From: Panax quinquefolius
Taxonomy: Eukaryota > Streptophyta > Magnoliopsida > Apiales > Araliaceae
Reading direction: 5' to 3'
DNA length: 64,000 nt
NCBI GenBank assembly: GCA_020205615.1
Contig: CM035166.1
Location: 79,534,467-79,598,466 of the forward strand
Shown: positions 1 through 12,700 of the stretch, piece after piece
How the letters are laid out: each line of letters opens with the position of its first letter
Position numbering within the stretch: position 1 is the first letter of the stretch
Made by a program: the position numbers and the translations under genes
Notes under the pieces: model-generated
What the model was told of the DNA's origin: nothing
The model's input: only the letters and a program-made list of their open reading frames with translations
The model's database searches: none

Positions 1-734
1 GAAGCAGGGTCGGATAGAGCCTAGATCTCCTGATATAACCGGTCAAAGACCGTTGACCGAGCACGAAAACTGTTTCTGGAAAACCCAGATTTTTCCAGGT
101 AGCTCTGACAACATCTTTAAGGCCTCTGATCTTGCTACTGACAAGTGATTTGGCCATGTTTGTGTAATGGACTTGTAGTCGGGTATAAGGACTACAAAAT
201 CAAGCTTTTATATCACCCAGATCGTACATAGAATAAAAGTTATGCAGGGTCAAAGTAGCCTTGACCATCAGTTTTGTCAAAATCTGGAAAAAACCTAGAA
301 ACTTCATATGCGATTTTTCTGACATAGTTTGACTGTCCTTGTTATGTCATATGTGATGTTTTTGTTAGTACCTGATGTTATTTAATTGTAGCCTGACATG
401 TTTTCTATACGATCCAACCATTATATCACACAAATAATACATATACTGGAAGCTACAATGATCTAAATATAGCACCTTCGTATGTTCTTCATTTTCTGGA
501 AAATCCAGAAATGAAGAACATCGTTGTCAGACATTTTGGGGGCTAATAACTCACTGCTTTGATGTTGTTTAGGCATGATGTTTGTTTGTAAGTGTTGTAT
601 TACATTAATACTACATGTTTATAAATTAAAGCAGCCCAGAAACCCTTGGGATCACAAATAAAAATGTGGTCAAAGTTGCTAACTTGTTATCTGACATGAG
701 TTTCTGAAAATGCTCAAGAACAGGCCAAGAACAC

Positions 735-776
735 CTATAGCGACGGGTCTGTCGCTATAGGGCCCTTTAGCGACGG
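735..776. repeat. GC-rich hairpin with GCGACGG motifs (CACTA-like subterminal repeat?)
   Basis: A perfect 10-base inverted repeat, CTATAGCGAC and GTCGCTATAG, flanks a 6-base loop, and a further TAGCGACGG copy follows at about 768-776. Clustered GCGACGG-type motifs in both orientations are typical of subterminal regions of plant CACTA transposons. No CACTA terminus (CACTACAAGAAA type) or transposase was found, so this is at most a remnant. Confidence 0.35.
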
Positions 777-1723
777 TTTCTATTTATTTAATTTCTGATT
801 TTTTCCAGAAATTATTTAAAAATAGATAAAAATAGTTTTTAATACTAAATAAATTCCGAAAAAATATTTTAAATTTTGAAAAATAGTTTTTAATTATTTT
901 GAGTATATTTCATAAATATTTAATATTTTTGGAATATAAATGGTATTTAATTTATTTAACTATAATATTAAATAAATTATTGAAAAATGATTTTAATACA
1001 TGAAAAAATCATGAAAAATAATATTATGGTATAAGAAAATATTTTAAGTTATTTTTAGTAACTTTTAATAATTTAGGATGAGTTTCATTAATTAATTAAT
1101 ATTAATAATAATTAGTTAATTTAATAACTATATTAAATAAATTATGGAAAATAGAATTAATGATTTAAAAATCATATAAAAATGATTTAAGTATTATAAA
1201 ATATTTTAAGTTATAAAATATAACTTTTGATATTTTTTCATGAAAATGTTAATATTTTAATATTAAAAGCAAATACTTGGATAATGAATTTAATTGTTTA
1301 AAAATCATATAAAGTTGATTTTAAAGTATTAAAATACTTTGTGATATTATAAATATATTATAATATTATAACATGTATTTCATTAATATTTGATAATAAA
1401 TAAATATTACTGATAAATGAATTATGTGGTATTTAATTCATTTAAATACAATATTAATAATTGAAAATTCATGATAAATGGTAATTAATAATTATTGAAA
1501 AATTATTACGAGCTTACGAAAAATATTTCGACTGTTAATAAATTATCGTAGATAATGGTTAAGTGTTTAGACATAGTTTAATTGAACTTAAACTCGAGAT
1601 TTGTCCGACTAGACCGTCGGGATATCAGATTTGTGTCGAGTTCAACTCAGACTGCAATAGTTTGACTTGATACCGAGTCTTATATGTTTTATAGACTAAT
1701 AGGGTTATGTGTTTAGGTTATTC

Positions 1724-1727
<4 letters not shown>

Positions 1728-1763
<36 letters not shown>
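1728..1763. repeat. (TA)n microsatellite
   Basis: Uninterrupted TA dinucleotide run. Confidence 0.95.
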
Positions 1764-1766
<3 letters not shown>

Positions 1767-2144
1767 GTATTATATTGTGATGATATTATTCTAATATTGG
1801 AGATCTATATTACTAATATTAGGTCTTCGGATAAAGCGTTATAAATTGCGTAGCGGTAATCAACGGTTCAGGTAAGTTTATTTTTACTTAACTCTACTAA
1901 GAGTTGTTTCATTCAGATATGCTTATGGATAATTATTGTTGATTGTTATTGTAGAATTGTACTCTGTACATATTGCATGTATAAGTCAGGTATGAAAGGC
2001 TGATCACCTTCATTACCCTTCAGTCCAGATATATTTGTTCATGTTATATACTTGTTCAGTCAAAAGTTTGTTCCTGCTAGTTCACAATTATATTGTTGAA
2101 TTATAGGAAACTTATTATTCAGATTCTTTCAATCATGATATATC

Positions 2145-2149
2145 GTTAA
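2145..2149. repeat. Target-site duplication GTTAA (left copy; right copy 4010-4014)
   Basis: Exact 5-base direct repeat immediately outside TG...CA ends of the solo copia LTR. Confidence 0.9.
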
Positions 2150-4009
2150 TGTAAGGTTTTATGAAAATCAAAGTAGCAATCAAATTGAAAAATTAGCGGA
2201 AGCGAAATAAAATCTGATTTTAAAATTTTTTCACAAACCAATTACCCGGATCATCCTTTATGCATATTATTAATTAAACGAAGAATAAGAAATTATGAAA
2301 TCATACCCTTGTAGAAACGAGCTTCCTCGTGCACGAAGTTCACCTCCTACTTCTCCATGCGATCTCCTTGAATCTCCGGTTGATTCCTTCCTTTCGATCA
2401 ATGTAAGCCACCCAAGTGTATGGCCTCTATAGGTGATCCACCAAAGAAGAAGAATTTTCAAGAAGAATGGGTATCGCTCAAACCCTAGTTTTTCCTATCT
2501 CAGATAGAAAAGGAGGCGACTCTCCAACTCTAGAATTATATATATTGGATATCCGATATAAGACCTCTTATAAAGATATCATGTAACCCTATTTTAATTA
2601 AAATAAGGTATTATTTATTTAATTAAACTCTTTTAATTAAATGGGCTCCCTAATCCTATTAGGGGTAATTAATTAAACTCCTTTAACTAATTTTCCTTCC
2701 TAATCCAATTAGGAATAAATGAGAGTACTTATATTAAATTAATTCCTAAACCTTTTAGAAATTAAAATAATAATAATTGTAATAATATTAATAAGATTCC
2801 TCTCATTAATTTATATTTAATATTTCTAAAATATTAAATAATAATATTAAGCTATTTAATTTATTCTATCACCATAGATTAAATTAAATATACTTAATAT
2901 ATTATTACAATTATGCCATTAACTTCTTAAATAATTATTCTTTCTTTTATGGTGTGACCCTTTAGGTTCTCCATATTAAACCGGTTGTGAATAAATCAAT
3001 TAGAACAATTCTAATCTCATTTAAATAAATTAATTAAACAAATAATTTATTTAAATAAATAATATTTATTCTACAATAGGATAAGCCTCCTAGCGATCAA
3101 CGACTTTCCCAGATAATATAGATTTCAACATTAATCATAAAAGAACCTTTGAGTAAATAGTTGCAAATGACAATTCAATCCTTCCACCATACAATGTCCC
3201 AATTAAATATAAGACATGGAATTACTTGTCAAGTCTTATTTTATTTAATTATATGTATTTCGATTCCTAAATGCACAACTCCTAATGAATGCAAATTAGA
3301 AACTACTTTCTAATTTCATTCCACCTCGCCAAGGATTGTTGGGTTGTCATTTATCGAATCACATAGGACATTTCTCCTTTTACTAGAAGTGGTAGATTCT
3401 TTATCGATCATTCATTATCTTCATATATAACTTATTACACCCAAGCATACCCTTTGATATACTCTAAAAGTCTTAAGGAATAAGTCAAAGTGTAATTCAT
3501 TATATATAAGATACTATGATGATCTCAAGTCTAAGGATCATTTGTACTACTATCACTACAGGAATTCCTATTGACAGTAAGTAAAACTCCATTAGGTATT
3601 CCTTAGCGAGTCACGCTCAAATGAACTTATTCTCTAATAAGCACCTAAATACTTGCTTTATTGTCTCCACACAAATGGTCATGAGATCAATCATCCTCAT
3701 CCAATGAGCAAGCAACGACGTATGTACCCAATCTATCCGGATTCACTAATCCCCAATTTAGTAATCCAATGATTGGGAACTATTTTAGTTTTAAGCTTTC
3801 TAAGAATTTAGATCTCATTAGAATGATCATCATCATTATTCTAAAAGCATTGCTTAAAACTATGGGTTTATCACATATTATTAAAACAGCACCATGTAGA
3901 TAATAAATGCCTTTAATAAATAATTCTTTTATTAATAAATAAATAAGATTGATTACACAGTATATGCTTTATCATCATACATGATTGGCTTGTATGCATA
4001 ATACTTTCA
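2150..4009 (-). mobile_element. Solo LTR of a Ty1/copia retrotransposon
   Basis: This 1,860-base LTR matches the copia LTRs at 9503-11382 and 18727-20598 along its length. In plus-strand view it runs from TGTAAGG to ACTTTCA; in element orientation it starts TGAAAGT and ends CTTACA. It is flanked by an exact 5-base duplication, GTTAA, at 2145-2149 and 4010-4014. No primer-binding site or internal region is attached, so it is a solo LTR left by recombination between the two LTRs of one insertion. It is more divergent from the other two copies than they are from each other, which suggests an older or different-subfamily insertion. Confidence 0.9.
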
Positions 4010-4456
4010 GTTAACTTATTGAACTTATACTTGCTGGGCAATCTTATGCTCACCCTTGCTATATCATGATAAGCATTACAGATTAAGACGAATACGTCGG
4101 ATACAAGGAAAGGTCAAAGACGGTTCCAGCTTTAGTTTACGTGTGCAGTTAGATTTGTATTATATGATGATAATGTTATTGTAAGTCAAGTAAGATATGA
4201 ATTGTGTATTAAGTTAAGGTTACTCGACCTTGGGGAATAGTGTGTAAAATGTATTATATAAATAATTTATGTTTATATCTTCCGCAAATAGTAATAGTTG
4301 TATGGAATGATCGAACCGGATCCGCGGTGATTCGGGACCCGGATTCGGGGCCCTCACACAGTCCGTAATTATATATGTTGGAATGTGGTTTGATGGGTTT
4401 AGGGGGTTTAATGGGACCCGTACTCCACATGGCTAGATATTACACTGATAATAAGG
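4010..4456. other. Unassigned sequence resuming after the solo LTR; possible old LTR end
   Basis: Continues the sequence interrupted at 2149. The phrase TTATGCTCACCCTTGC (about 4047-4062) resembles the GAGCTCACCC segment found in all the Tekay-like LTRs here. GGGGCCCTCACA near 4357 resembles their ...GGGGGCGTCACA ends. It may be the 3' part of a diverged LTR, which I could not confirm. No gene is seen. Confidence 0.35.
4452..4456. repeat. Target-site duplication TAAGG (left; right copy 28839-28843)
   Basis: Exact 5-base repeats 24 kb apart that delimit the outermost insertion of the nest. Confidence 0.85.
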
Positions 4457-5472
4457 TGTGAGATCACGAATTTTATGAAATAAAAGTATTCAATTTTCCT
4501 ATAATTATTATTCTATTTAGTAAATGGTTAAATTGATAAAAGGTTAAAGTTAAAGGTGATATGTGAAAAAATTTCAAAGTAATCAAGTTGTCATAAAATA
4601 ATCGGTGATAAAAGTACAGTAATACGCGTGGTTGCATAGTAGCACATGGTACTGATTATTGATGCTTACGTGAAAAGGCACTCAATTATACTCAATTATT
4701 TCTACAGTAATTGTTGCATCATATCTCTCATATTATTGATTCAATTATTATCACAGTATCATCTGCATAATATTTTATATTATTAAATCAATAATTGAGA
4801 TGACAAGTTATTCATATTATTATTTGCATTATTGACGATGTCTAGAAAGTTCTGTCGAGGAAAGGGGTTAGGTTATTTAATTGTGCGCCAATAGGGAGAA
4901 ATCCTTATCGGAAAGCCCCCTCTTTCCTGGGAATGATCTGGTTGTTAAATATTGCGAGTTATAATATTAATGATGAATAAGTTCGTGATGATTTAAGATG
5001 AAATTCATATTTTCATTGTGTTGGGATTATTATTGTTAATGGAAATCGACATCTATTTCGATAATAATTGATGTCTGGAGGTTATATTGACCAATCAGAT
5101 AATTAATCGGATAAATGAGCAATTAATTGCTATTAATTCACATGCTTATAACTATTTATTCACATGTGTCTACTATTGATTCACATGCATGTACTATTAG
5201 GGGATGTGGTGCAAGATTGATAATACTTGCATGACTAAATTAAAAATAGAGGTATAGATGAATGTACTATACTGTAATTATTTTTTTCACATGATTGTAA
5301 TATTGTGTCACATGATTGTACTATTGATTCACATGATATACTATTAGGGGAGGTGCATGGTGCATGTTTGATAATACATGCATGACTAAATTAAAAATGA
5401 AGGAAAAGATAAAGGTATTATACTGTAATATTTTGAGCCCCAAAACGTGCAATTATCGAAACTATATTTTCC

Positions 5473-5480
5473 TATAAATA
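5473..5480 (+). promoter_or_regulatory. TATA box of the outer solo LTR
   Basis: TATAAATA, followed about 75-100 bases later by the purine-rich GAGAGAGAAG leader. The same box and leader occur in the other LTRs of this family (36732-36739 on plus; 30498-30505 and 35549-35556 on minus). Confidence 0.6.
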
Positions 5481-5996
5481 GAAGTTCATTCTTCCTTCAT
5501 TCTCGTCAATTCACTAAGACTCACAAGAGCAATTATAGAGAGAGAAGCTATAGAGAGATAAAAGAAGAGAAGTCTGCTACTTCACTATTCTAGTATCCAG
5601 TCTTCTTCTGAGGTAAGGGATATTATTTGTTGTATTCGTAAGGGATATTATTTATTGTATTCGTAAGGAATATTATTTGTTGTATTCGTAAGGGGTATTA
5701 TTTATTTCATATTCTGAAGAAATATTATTTTTCGTATTCGTATGAATATTATTTTAGTTCAATATTCGTAAGGAATATCATCTTCGTAGGAATATTATTT
5801 TTGTTCAATATTCGTAAGGAGTATTATTTCTTTCGTATTCATGAAGAGAGTTATTTTCTTTCAATACTCGTAAGGGTTGTTATTCCATTCTTTATTATTC
5901 TGTTGGAATAACCTATCTACGCGGAATATCACATGCATGGTGAAATTCTTTTGTTATTCTATTCTTTATTATTCTATTGGAATAACCTGTTTACGC

Positions 5997-8606
5997 TGTA
6001 AGACCCCAACGTATTATTAATGAAATTTAATTTTCTCTATTTATTATTTTGAAATAGTAAGGGTTGATTTGATTAATGAGAATAGTTATGGGTAAAATAT
6101 GCAAATATTTCAAAATAAGCAAGTGGTTATAAAATATTCATTGTTGTCGGGGAATATTCGTTTGGTCGTGGAATATTCTTCATTGTCGTGGGAATATTCG
6201 TATTTACTCATAAAGATTTTGTGGGCCCCATAACCAAAGCGATTGGATGAAGAAAACGACAAATATAAGTGGTTTAAAAATAACGGCAGAAGTTGTTACT
6301 CAAGTATCATTGTTAAAATACTCGGTGGTTAAAACACAAAGAGTAGCACCAGATTGCACCAATTATTGATTCTTACGTGAAGAAGGCACTACTTAATAAT
6401 GGTTTGGTAATTATTGTTTAGTATTTTATTGATTCAATAATTATTTTGCATTGATATTTTATATTATCGTTGTTTCAATAAATTGTCATTACACAAAGAT
6501 TTTCCATTATCAGAGCAATAATTCTTATTATCCGAATAATATTATTGGATAACTTTATTGGCAATGTCTAGAAAGTTACGTCTAAGGAGAGGTTTGGTCA
6601 CCTAATCATTGCCAAGAAGGAGAAATCTTTATTGGAAAGCCCCCTCTTTCCTGAACCGTCTGTCATCAATATTGTGATTCTCGTAATATTATTTGTGAAT
6701 AATTAATTATTGATTCATATGATAAGAAAAATATTGATTTTATGTGGATATAGATGGAGAAAATTTTTAATGTGACAATTGTTGAAAATTGAAATTTTAT
6801 CTTTTTTGATAAGATAATTCATTTAAATGTATTATTATATTTTAAATATATAATAATGGTGATATTTTTTTTACAAACGAATGTGGGATATATGAGTATA
6901 CGAGGAGGAAGAGTATTTTTGTTGCAATAAATGTTTAAAACATGTTAAACATGCTCGGTGGACCCCATTTATCGAATCGAAATTTGATTATACCGTAAAA
7001 TCGCTTCGCTTGTGCATTTCGGGCCAATTTTTATTTGAATTTGGAAAAACTTTCTTCCGGAAAGTTGTAGAGAATTGAATTTCCTATAAAATGTCGTGAG
7101 TTTTGAATTTTTCGATAAAAGGGCTATTTATTGTGAATTATTGAAGTTTTGAGTTCAAATAATTGATTTTGAAGTTTTAATTGTTTAAAATAACAAAAAC
7201 GTTTTTGTGATTGGTTGGTAGGCACATGTGTTGAAAAATATGCTGAAATCAGAATTTCTAAGTTTGCGTATGATTTATATAAATTTATTAATATTTTATT
7301 AAATTTTCTGCTTTGGTGTTCTAAGCAATTTCCTATAAATAGGGTGCTTAGGTTAGAATTGAAAATCACACCAGAAATTGAAGTTTTCTCTCTCTATATT
7401 ATCGAGCATATTCTTGTGAGTATTTTGAGTATACTTTGAGTATTGCTATACGGTGCAAGTTCAAGTCATAGCCTATATCCGGTGTTTCAGCTAGAAGTAC
7501 TGATATTTCGAGGTAAGGGATATTATTTTTTTTCGTAATGATATTATTTCTTCAATATCATTATGTTGAAATATTGATCTGAAGTTTTTATCAAATTTGG
7601 AACTTTTTGTGTCGGAGTTACTATTCACGTATACGGCACTATTCACGTATACGACACTATTCACGAATACGACACTATTCATCGAAAAATGAAAAATTTT
7701 CTTTTCGTCCAAAATATCTATTCTGGATACTAGCTTTGATTGTATCCATGTTTTGATCATTCTTGAATTTTACACCAATCGTGATTATTTTTGAGGTATT
7801 TTTGGACGTGGATAAAACAAAGTACTAATCCTTAATCCTTAATCCTTGTCATTTTGTTTCTTTGGATTCGTTTTTTAAAAATATTTTTCATCATCTTCTA
7901 CCTTAAATGATGAAATTATGGAATATCTTTGGCACCTCAGAGTGCAAAGATGAATGATTTTCAAGAATATCTTTGGCCGTGAAGTGCAAAGATGAGCAGT
8001 GTTTAGATGAACATGACAATCGATGAATATCTTTGGCTCAGAGTGCAAAAGATGAATATTTGATTCGGATATATCTTGATTGATGTTACAGGGATAAAAG
8101 ATAGACGATGAACTTTTAAATTCATACATAGAAGATAGTAGTTTGCATTCTCTACTTAACTCTTCTAATGAATTATTATTTTCGCTGTGACTATTGATTT
8201 AAAATTTGTTGTCTATTGTATTCTATTAGATTTTTCCCTGTTGAAGACTAACGATAATTTGTTGTATATTATCTTAGTCATAATATTCTTTACTGGGCTA
8301 GTTGAGCTCACCCTTTTCCTTTTTGTTCCATTTTTCTTCTCAGGAGGCGAGAATAGAGCGAGTAGGAGTCGGGTTATGGAATGAAGGTTCTAGAGAGAGT
8401 TGTTTAGTAGTCCTCACCATTTTTGTAAAATAATGTATCAATAAATGTGATGAGGATTTATTTGAGTATAGATATTGTCAGAAGATAATATTTGTATTCA
8501 AACTCACGCTTTCATGTTGTAATAATAATAAAGTTGTAGTTGTTTCGTACCTACGTATTGACAACTTTCGAATGGGTGATGTATACCTATTTTGGGGGCA
8601 TCACGG
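5997..8606 (+). mobile_element. 5' LTR of Tekay-1
   Basis: Starts TGTAAGACCCC and ends GGGGGCATCACG just before the primer-binding site. It aligns end to end with 24466-27083. It contains a TATAAATA box (7334-7341), a GGAAAGTTGTAGAG module (7059-7072), short repeats of ACTATTCACG (about 7620-7680), and three or four degenerate copies of a TTTGGCCCGTAGTGCAAAG unit (about 7920-8065). Confidence 0.92.
7334..7341 (+). promoter_or_regulatory. TATA box of Tekay-1 5' LTR
   Basis: TATAAATA within CCTATAAATAGGG; conserved in the 3' LTR at 25809-25816. Confidence 0.6.
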
Positions 8607-8624
8607 TTGGTATCATAGCTTAGG
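8607..8624 (+). promoter_or_regulatory. Primer-binding site of Tekay-1 (tRNA-Met type)
   Basis: TTGGTATCATAGCTTAGG lies directly after the 5' LTR. It complements the 3' end of plant initiator tRNA-Met with few mismatches. The matching site of the related element is 33907-33924 on the minus strand. Confidence 0.85.
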
Positions 8625-8790
8625 ATATGATCTCTGGCGGAGATCGGGGAATAGAACTAGGAGGGTGAGACAGTAAATCCTTCGCTAGTGTGTCCTACCT
8701 AAGCTTATTTGTTAGTTGGTCAAGATATAAGGATATTATGTGATATATTGATTTCCTTAATTAACCCTTGTTTTATGAAAGTATTTGAGA

Positions 8791-9502
8791 ATGTCGATCG
8801 AGAATATTAACAATGGAAATGAGATTGTGGAGACGCTCTTTGCACTCACCAACGAGGAGAACGTGCAACAGTCGGCAATGTTCCTCCCGTAAACAACACC
8901 ACCGAAAGAGATGATGAACGAGGGATGTTTAGAAGCTTTTTGCGATTCATGCAAAATCGAGACGAGGAGACTCGTGTTCAAAATACAGGAGGAAATGATA
9001 GCAATTCACGGGTTGTCACAAACAAGCGATTCAAAGAGTTGGGACCACGTAATTTAAGGAAAGCGATCCGATCATGGAGAAAACATGGGTCAAGCAAATT
9101 ACCAAGATATTTGATGTCTTGGGATGCACGGAGGAACAGAAGGTTCCATTCGCCACCTTTATATTCCCGTGGCGAGGCGGATCACTGGGTGGGAGATGCG
9201 TGAAGCGTACTCCATCCACCACACTCAAAGCATGTCTTGGGAGATATTTGAAATTATTTAATGACAAATACTTTCACGAAAGTGTTAAATATATGAAGGA
9301 AGTGGAGTTCATCGATTAGAACAAAACAACACGCGGTGTCTCAAAGACGAGGCAAAGTTTGCAGAGAGTTATCGTGTTTGCACCTCATTTGGTGGAGAAT
9401 GAGGAACGATGACGCTGGATGTTTACGAGAGGTTTGAAACCCCGATATGCGACAATATCTCATTTCTCATAAATTTTCTCTCTATTCAGATGTTGTTAAC
9501 AG
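8791..9502 (+). pseudogene. gag: gag of Tekay-1, 5' part (broken)
   Basis: The likely start is ATG at 8791 (MSIENINNGNEIVE). That frame stops about 35 codons later, and the rest is spread over two other frames. Recognisable Retrotrans_gag core pieces are FDVLGCTEEQKVPFATFIF and FNDKYFHESVKYMKEVEFI (9074-9319). The stretch 9320-9502 then reads as the conserved LKPDMRQYLISHKFSLYSDVVN-type segment of this family. Gag forms the virus-like particle. Reading stops at 9502 where the copia element entered. The protein resumes at 20604 with AQLLERDNE, which in the related copy at 33283-33639 directly follows DVVNR. Confidence 0.88.
9320..9502 (+). other. Junction stretch of gag before the copia insertion
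   Basis: Degenerate gag in more than one frame. It ends with the duplicated target AACAG (9498-9502), whose second copy is 20599-20603. Confidence 0.85.
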
Positions 9503-11382
9503 TGTTAGGTTTGTAATATTCATGAACGCAATCAAATTGCAAAATAAGCGGAAACGTGAAAAATCAGAGTTAAAAAATTTTACAAACCATATACCCGGAT
9601 CACCCTTTATGCACAATTATTAATTAAACGAAAAAATTGAAGAACAAGAATCATACCCTTGAAGATCCGAGCTTCCTCAGGTACAAGTTCACCTCTAATT
9701 CTTTTTGCGTTCAACTTGAATCCATCGGGTTTGGTTCCTTCCTTTGATCAACGTTAGCCACCCAAGTGTTTGGCCTCTAGAGGTGATCCACCAAGGGAAA
9801 AAAAAAATTCAAGAAGATGGGTGGTTGGCTAAACCCTAGTTTTTCTATCTCTATAGAAAAAGGAGCGTACTCTCCCAACTATTGGAATTATTACGTCTGT
9901 TGTAAAAGTCAACAACCACACCACCCATAATAAGACTCCTCTTATTTATAGATGTGGGCAACCCACCTTAACAATTAAGGAATTGGGATTTATTTAATTA
10001 ATTAAATTCTTTTAATTAATTAAGTTTCCTAATCTTATTAGGGATAATTAATTAAACTCCTTTAACTAATTTTTCTTCCCAATCCAATTAGGAATAAATG
10101 AGAGTACTTATATTAAATTAATTCTTAAACTCTTTTAGAAATTAAAATAATAATAATTGTAATAATATTAATAAGACTCCTCTTATTAATTTATATTTAA
10201 TATTTCTAAAATATTAAATAATAATATTAAGTTATTTAATTTATTCTATCACCATAGATTAAATTAAATATACATAACATATTATTACGATTATGCCATT
10301 AACTTCTTAAATAACTATTCTTCCTTTTATGGTGTGACCCTTTAGGTTCTCCATATTAAACGGGTTGTGAATAAATCAATTGAACAATTCTAATCTTATT
10401 TAAATAAATAAATTAAACAATTAATTTTTAAATAAATAATATTTATTCTACAATAGGGATAAGCCTCCTAGCGATCAACGACTTTCCGGATAATATAGAT
10501 TTCAACATTAATCATTAAAGAACCTTTGAGTAAATAGTTACCGCACAATTCAATCCTTCCACCATACAATGTCCCAATTAAATATAAGACATGGAATTCA
10601 TTGTTAAGTCTTATTTTATTTAATTATATGTATTTCGATCCTTAAATGCACAACTCAAATAATAAAAATTAGAAACTCCTTTCTAATTTCATTCGCCTTG
10701 CCAAGGACTACTTTGGGTTGTCATTTATCGAATCACATAGGACATTTTTCTTCTTTTATTAGAAGTGGTAGATTCTTTATCGATCATATATTATCTCCAT
10801 GTACAACTTGTTATACCCAAGCATACCCTTTGATATACCCTAAGGGTCTTAAGGAATAAGTCAAAGTATAACTCATCATACACAAGATACTATGATGATC
10901 TCAAGTCCAAGGATTACTTGTATTACTATCACTACAGAATTCCTATTGATGTGCAAGTAAAACTCCATTAGGTATTCCTTAGCGAGCCAACGCTCAAATG
11001 AACTTATTCTCTAATAAGCACCTACATACTTGCTTTAGTGTCTCCACACAAATGATCATGAGATCAATCATCCTCATCCAATGAGCAAGCAACGTATGTA
11101 CCAATCTATCCGGATTCACTAATCCCCAATTTAGTAATCCAATGATTGGGAACTATTTTAGTTTTAAGCTTTCTAAGAATTTAGATCTCATTAGAATGAT
11201 CATCATCATTATTCTAAAAGCATTGTTTAAAACTATGGGTTTATCACATATTATAAAACAACTTCATGTAGATAATTAAAAGCCTTTAATAAATTAATAC
11301 TTTTATTAATAAATGAATAAGATTGTTATAAAGTATATGCTTTATCATCAAACATGATTGGTTTGTGTGCATACTACTTTCA
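9503..11382 (-). mobile_element. 3' LTR of the copia element
   Basis: 1,880 bases, TGTTAGG to ACTTTCA in plus view. It is highly similar to 18727-20598, including a conserved TATAAATA box on the minus strand (9953-9960). The end at 11382 abuts a minus-strand polypurine tract, identifying it as the downstream LTR. Confidence 0.93.
9953..9960 (-). promoter_or_regulatory. TATA box in copia LTR
   Basis: TATAAATA on the minus strand, conserved at 19162-19169 in the other LTR. In the 5' LTR copy it would drive the element's own transcript. Confidence 0.55.
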
Positions 11383-11394
11383 ATCTCCCACTTG
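11383..11394 (-). promoter_or_regulatory. Polypurine tract of the copia element
   Basis: Minus-strand CAAGTGGGAGAT immediately before the LTR start TGAAAGT. This is the usual plus-strand primer sequence of plant copia elements. Confidence 0.85.
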
Positions 11395-12185
11395 CACTAA
11401 AGCCAATCGTCATGGTATCTCATACTCTCTTCTTCTCTAAGTGACGATTATCCCGCTTTGTTGGATAAGCTTTAGTTAATGGATATGTAATGTTGTTCAT
11501 GAGAGTCCACTATCTCTATAGTGATTTCCCATCTTTCAATGATTCTAAAAATCAAATGAAAGTGCCACAACACATGTTTAGATCCAAGATGAGACTTAGG
11601 AACTATTCCTAGTTCTCAGAATGAACTTTTAATCCAAACAATCAACTTGCGACTTCATTTATAGCTATATACTTTGTCTTTATCACTAAACCAACAACTC
11701 TTTTTGTTGTTTGGAACCTTTCCAATTCATCGCACCACTGTTCAAGGTAACCTTTACCTTAAAGTGGATTTTTATCGCTTCGTCTCCGTCTGTCGAAAAA
11801 CTTGAGTCTCAGTAAAGCCCTCTAGTTTTAATTGCACCCACCATATATGCTCACATCCTTAGTGCCTTGCTAAGAACTTTAAGATGTTTTCACATCGTCT
11901 TACGTTGATCTTCTCGTAATATGACCGATCAACATTAGGTCTTTTATATTTCATTGCATACATGATAGTCACTCATGCGATCTCTGTTTTCAGGAGTCTG
12001 TGGGGACTATAAAGAGAGATACACTCCATAGCTCATCAACATGAGACATCTCTTGGAGTTTCCCATGCTAAACGACTTTAGCTTCAAATGAATATACATT
12101 CCTTGGGTTAAGTTGAGCATCCTTTTAAATCTATCTATATAGATTTTATCCCCAATTAAGATACTCTTCCCAAATCATTCGTGGA
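11395..12185 (-). pseudogene. pol: copia pol: end of reverse transcriptase and RNase H (broken)
   Basis: Read on the minus strand in several frames. Pieces matching plant copia RT-RH are a DLG...LGIK segment near 12180, GSIMYAM-type MYAMKYKRP near 11960, LNSGAMNWKGSKQQ (typical LNGGAISWKSSKQ) near 11740-11700, and ITYPLTKAYPTKR (typical NIADPLTKAL) near 11490-11450. RNase H removes the RNA strand during reverse transcription. Stops interrupt nearly every segment. The upstream RT part with the catalytic YVDD loop is not present. Confidence 0.8.
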
Positions 12186-12700
12186 GGAATGTTTAGACAA
12201 CTTTATCTTTACTGATTGTAGCATTGGTATGTTATTCCTCATCCGTAGTATATCAAACATATAATACTAGAAATTTCACGACGCCCCATCGACCCTTTTG
12301 TACACACTAGAAGTCTTACCTCATCGAATGTAACTCTTGATCATCATCTTCTATGATGTGTACCTCATCATCATCATCCATGATGAATCCATACCTCCTA
12401 GGTATCTTTGGTACTATTCGCATTTACGATTCGATTGTGGTACAATAGGTTCATCTACTGAGTTCCTCTTATTTGACTTATAGTGTTTTGTGGTTCTTGA
12501 ACTCTTCAAGATCTATTATCCTCCCACTAGCCCCTTCAATGATAAACACCTTTATCTTGAAGGCGTGTGTTTCGTAACAAACACCTTTTTGCTAAGTAGA
12601 ATTATAGAATATATACCCTAAACTTACTTTAGGATGTCCCACAAATCAGACATGTCAAATCTTGTCCCAAGCTTATCCTTTCAAACCTTTTCACATAAGT
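12186..12700 (-). pseudogene. pol: copia pol: integrase C-terminal part and linker (broken)
   Basis: Minus-strand pieces in changing frames: KLGTRFDM near 12660 (typical of the copia GKNLGTKAK...VGYP region), KVFVTKHAF near 12580 (typical VFVSRNATF), an EGASGRIIDLEEF segment, and PRRYGFIMDDDDEVHIIEDD near 12420-12340. These belong to the integrase C-terminus and the acidic linker before RT. RT proper should follow, but only about 200 bases separate this linker from the RT C-terminal remnant. Confidence 0.7.

Larger units (their letters stand above)
1..2149. other. Unassigned AT-rich sequence, possibly an old LTR
   Basis: No coding region is recognisable. The stretch is strongly AT-rich, especially 780-1560. 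It holds short inverted motifs built on TTCTGGAAAA/TTTTCCAGA, a GC-rich hairpin near 735-776 and a TA microsatellite (1728-1763). Beyond the solo LTR at 2150-4009 the same sequence continues with a segment ending in a pattern like the ends of the Tekay-type LTRs nearby (GGGGCCCTCACA near 4357). The whole may therefore be an ancient LTR, but I could not find its other copy. Confidence 0.35.
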
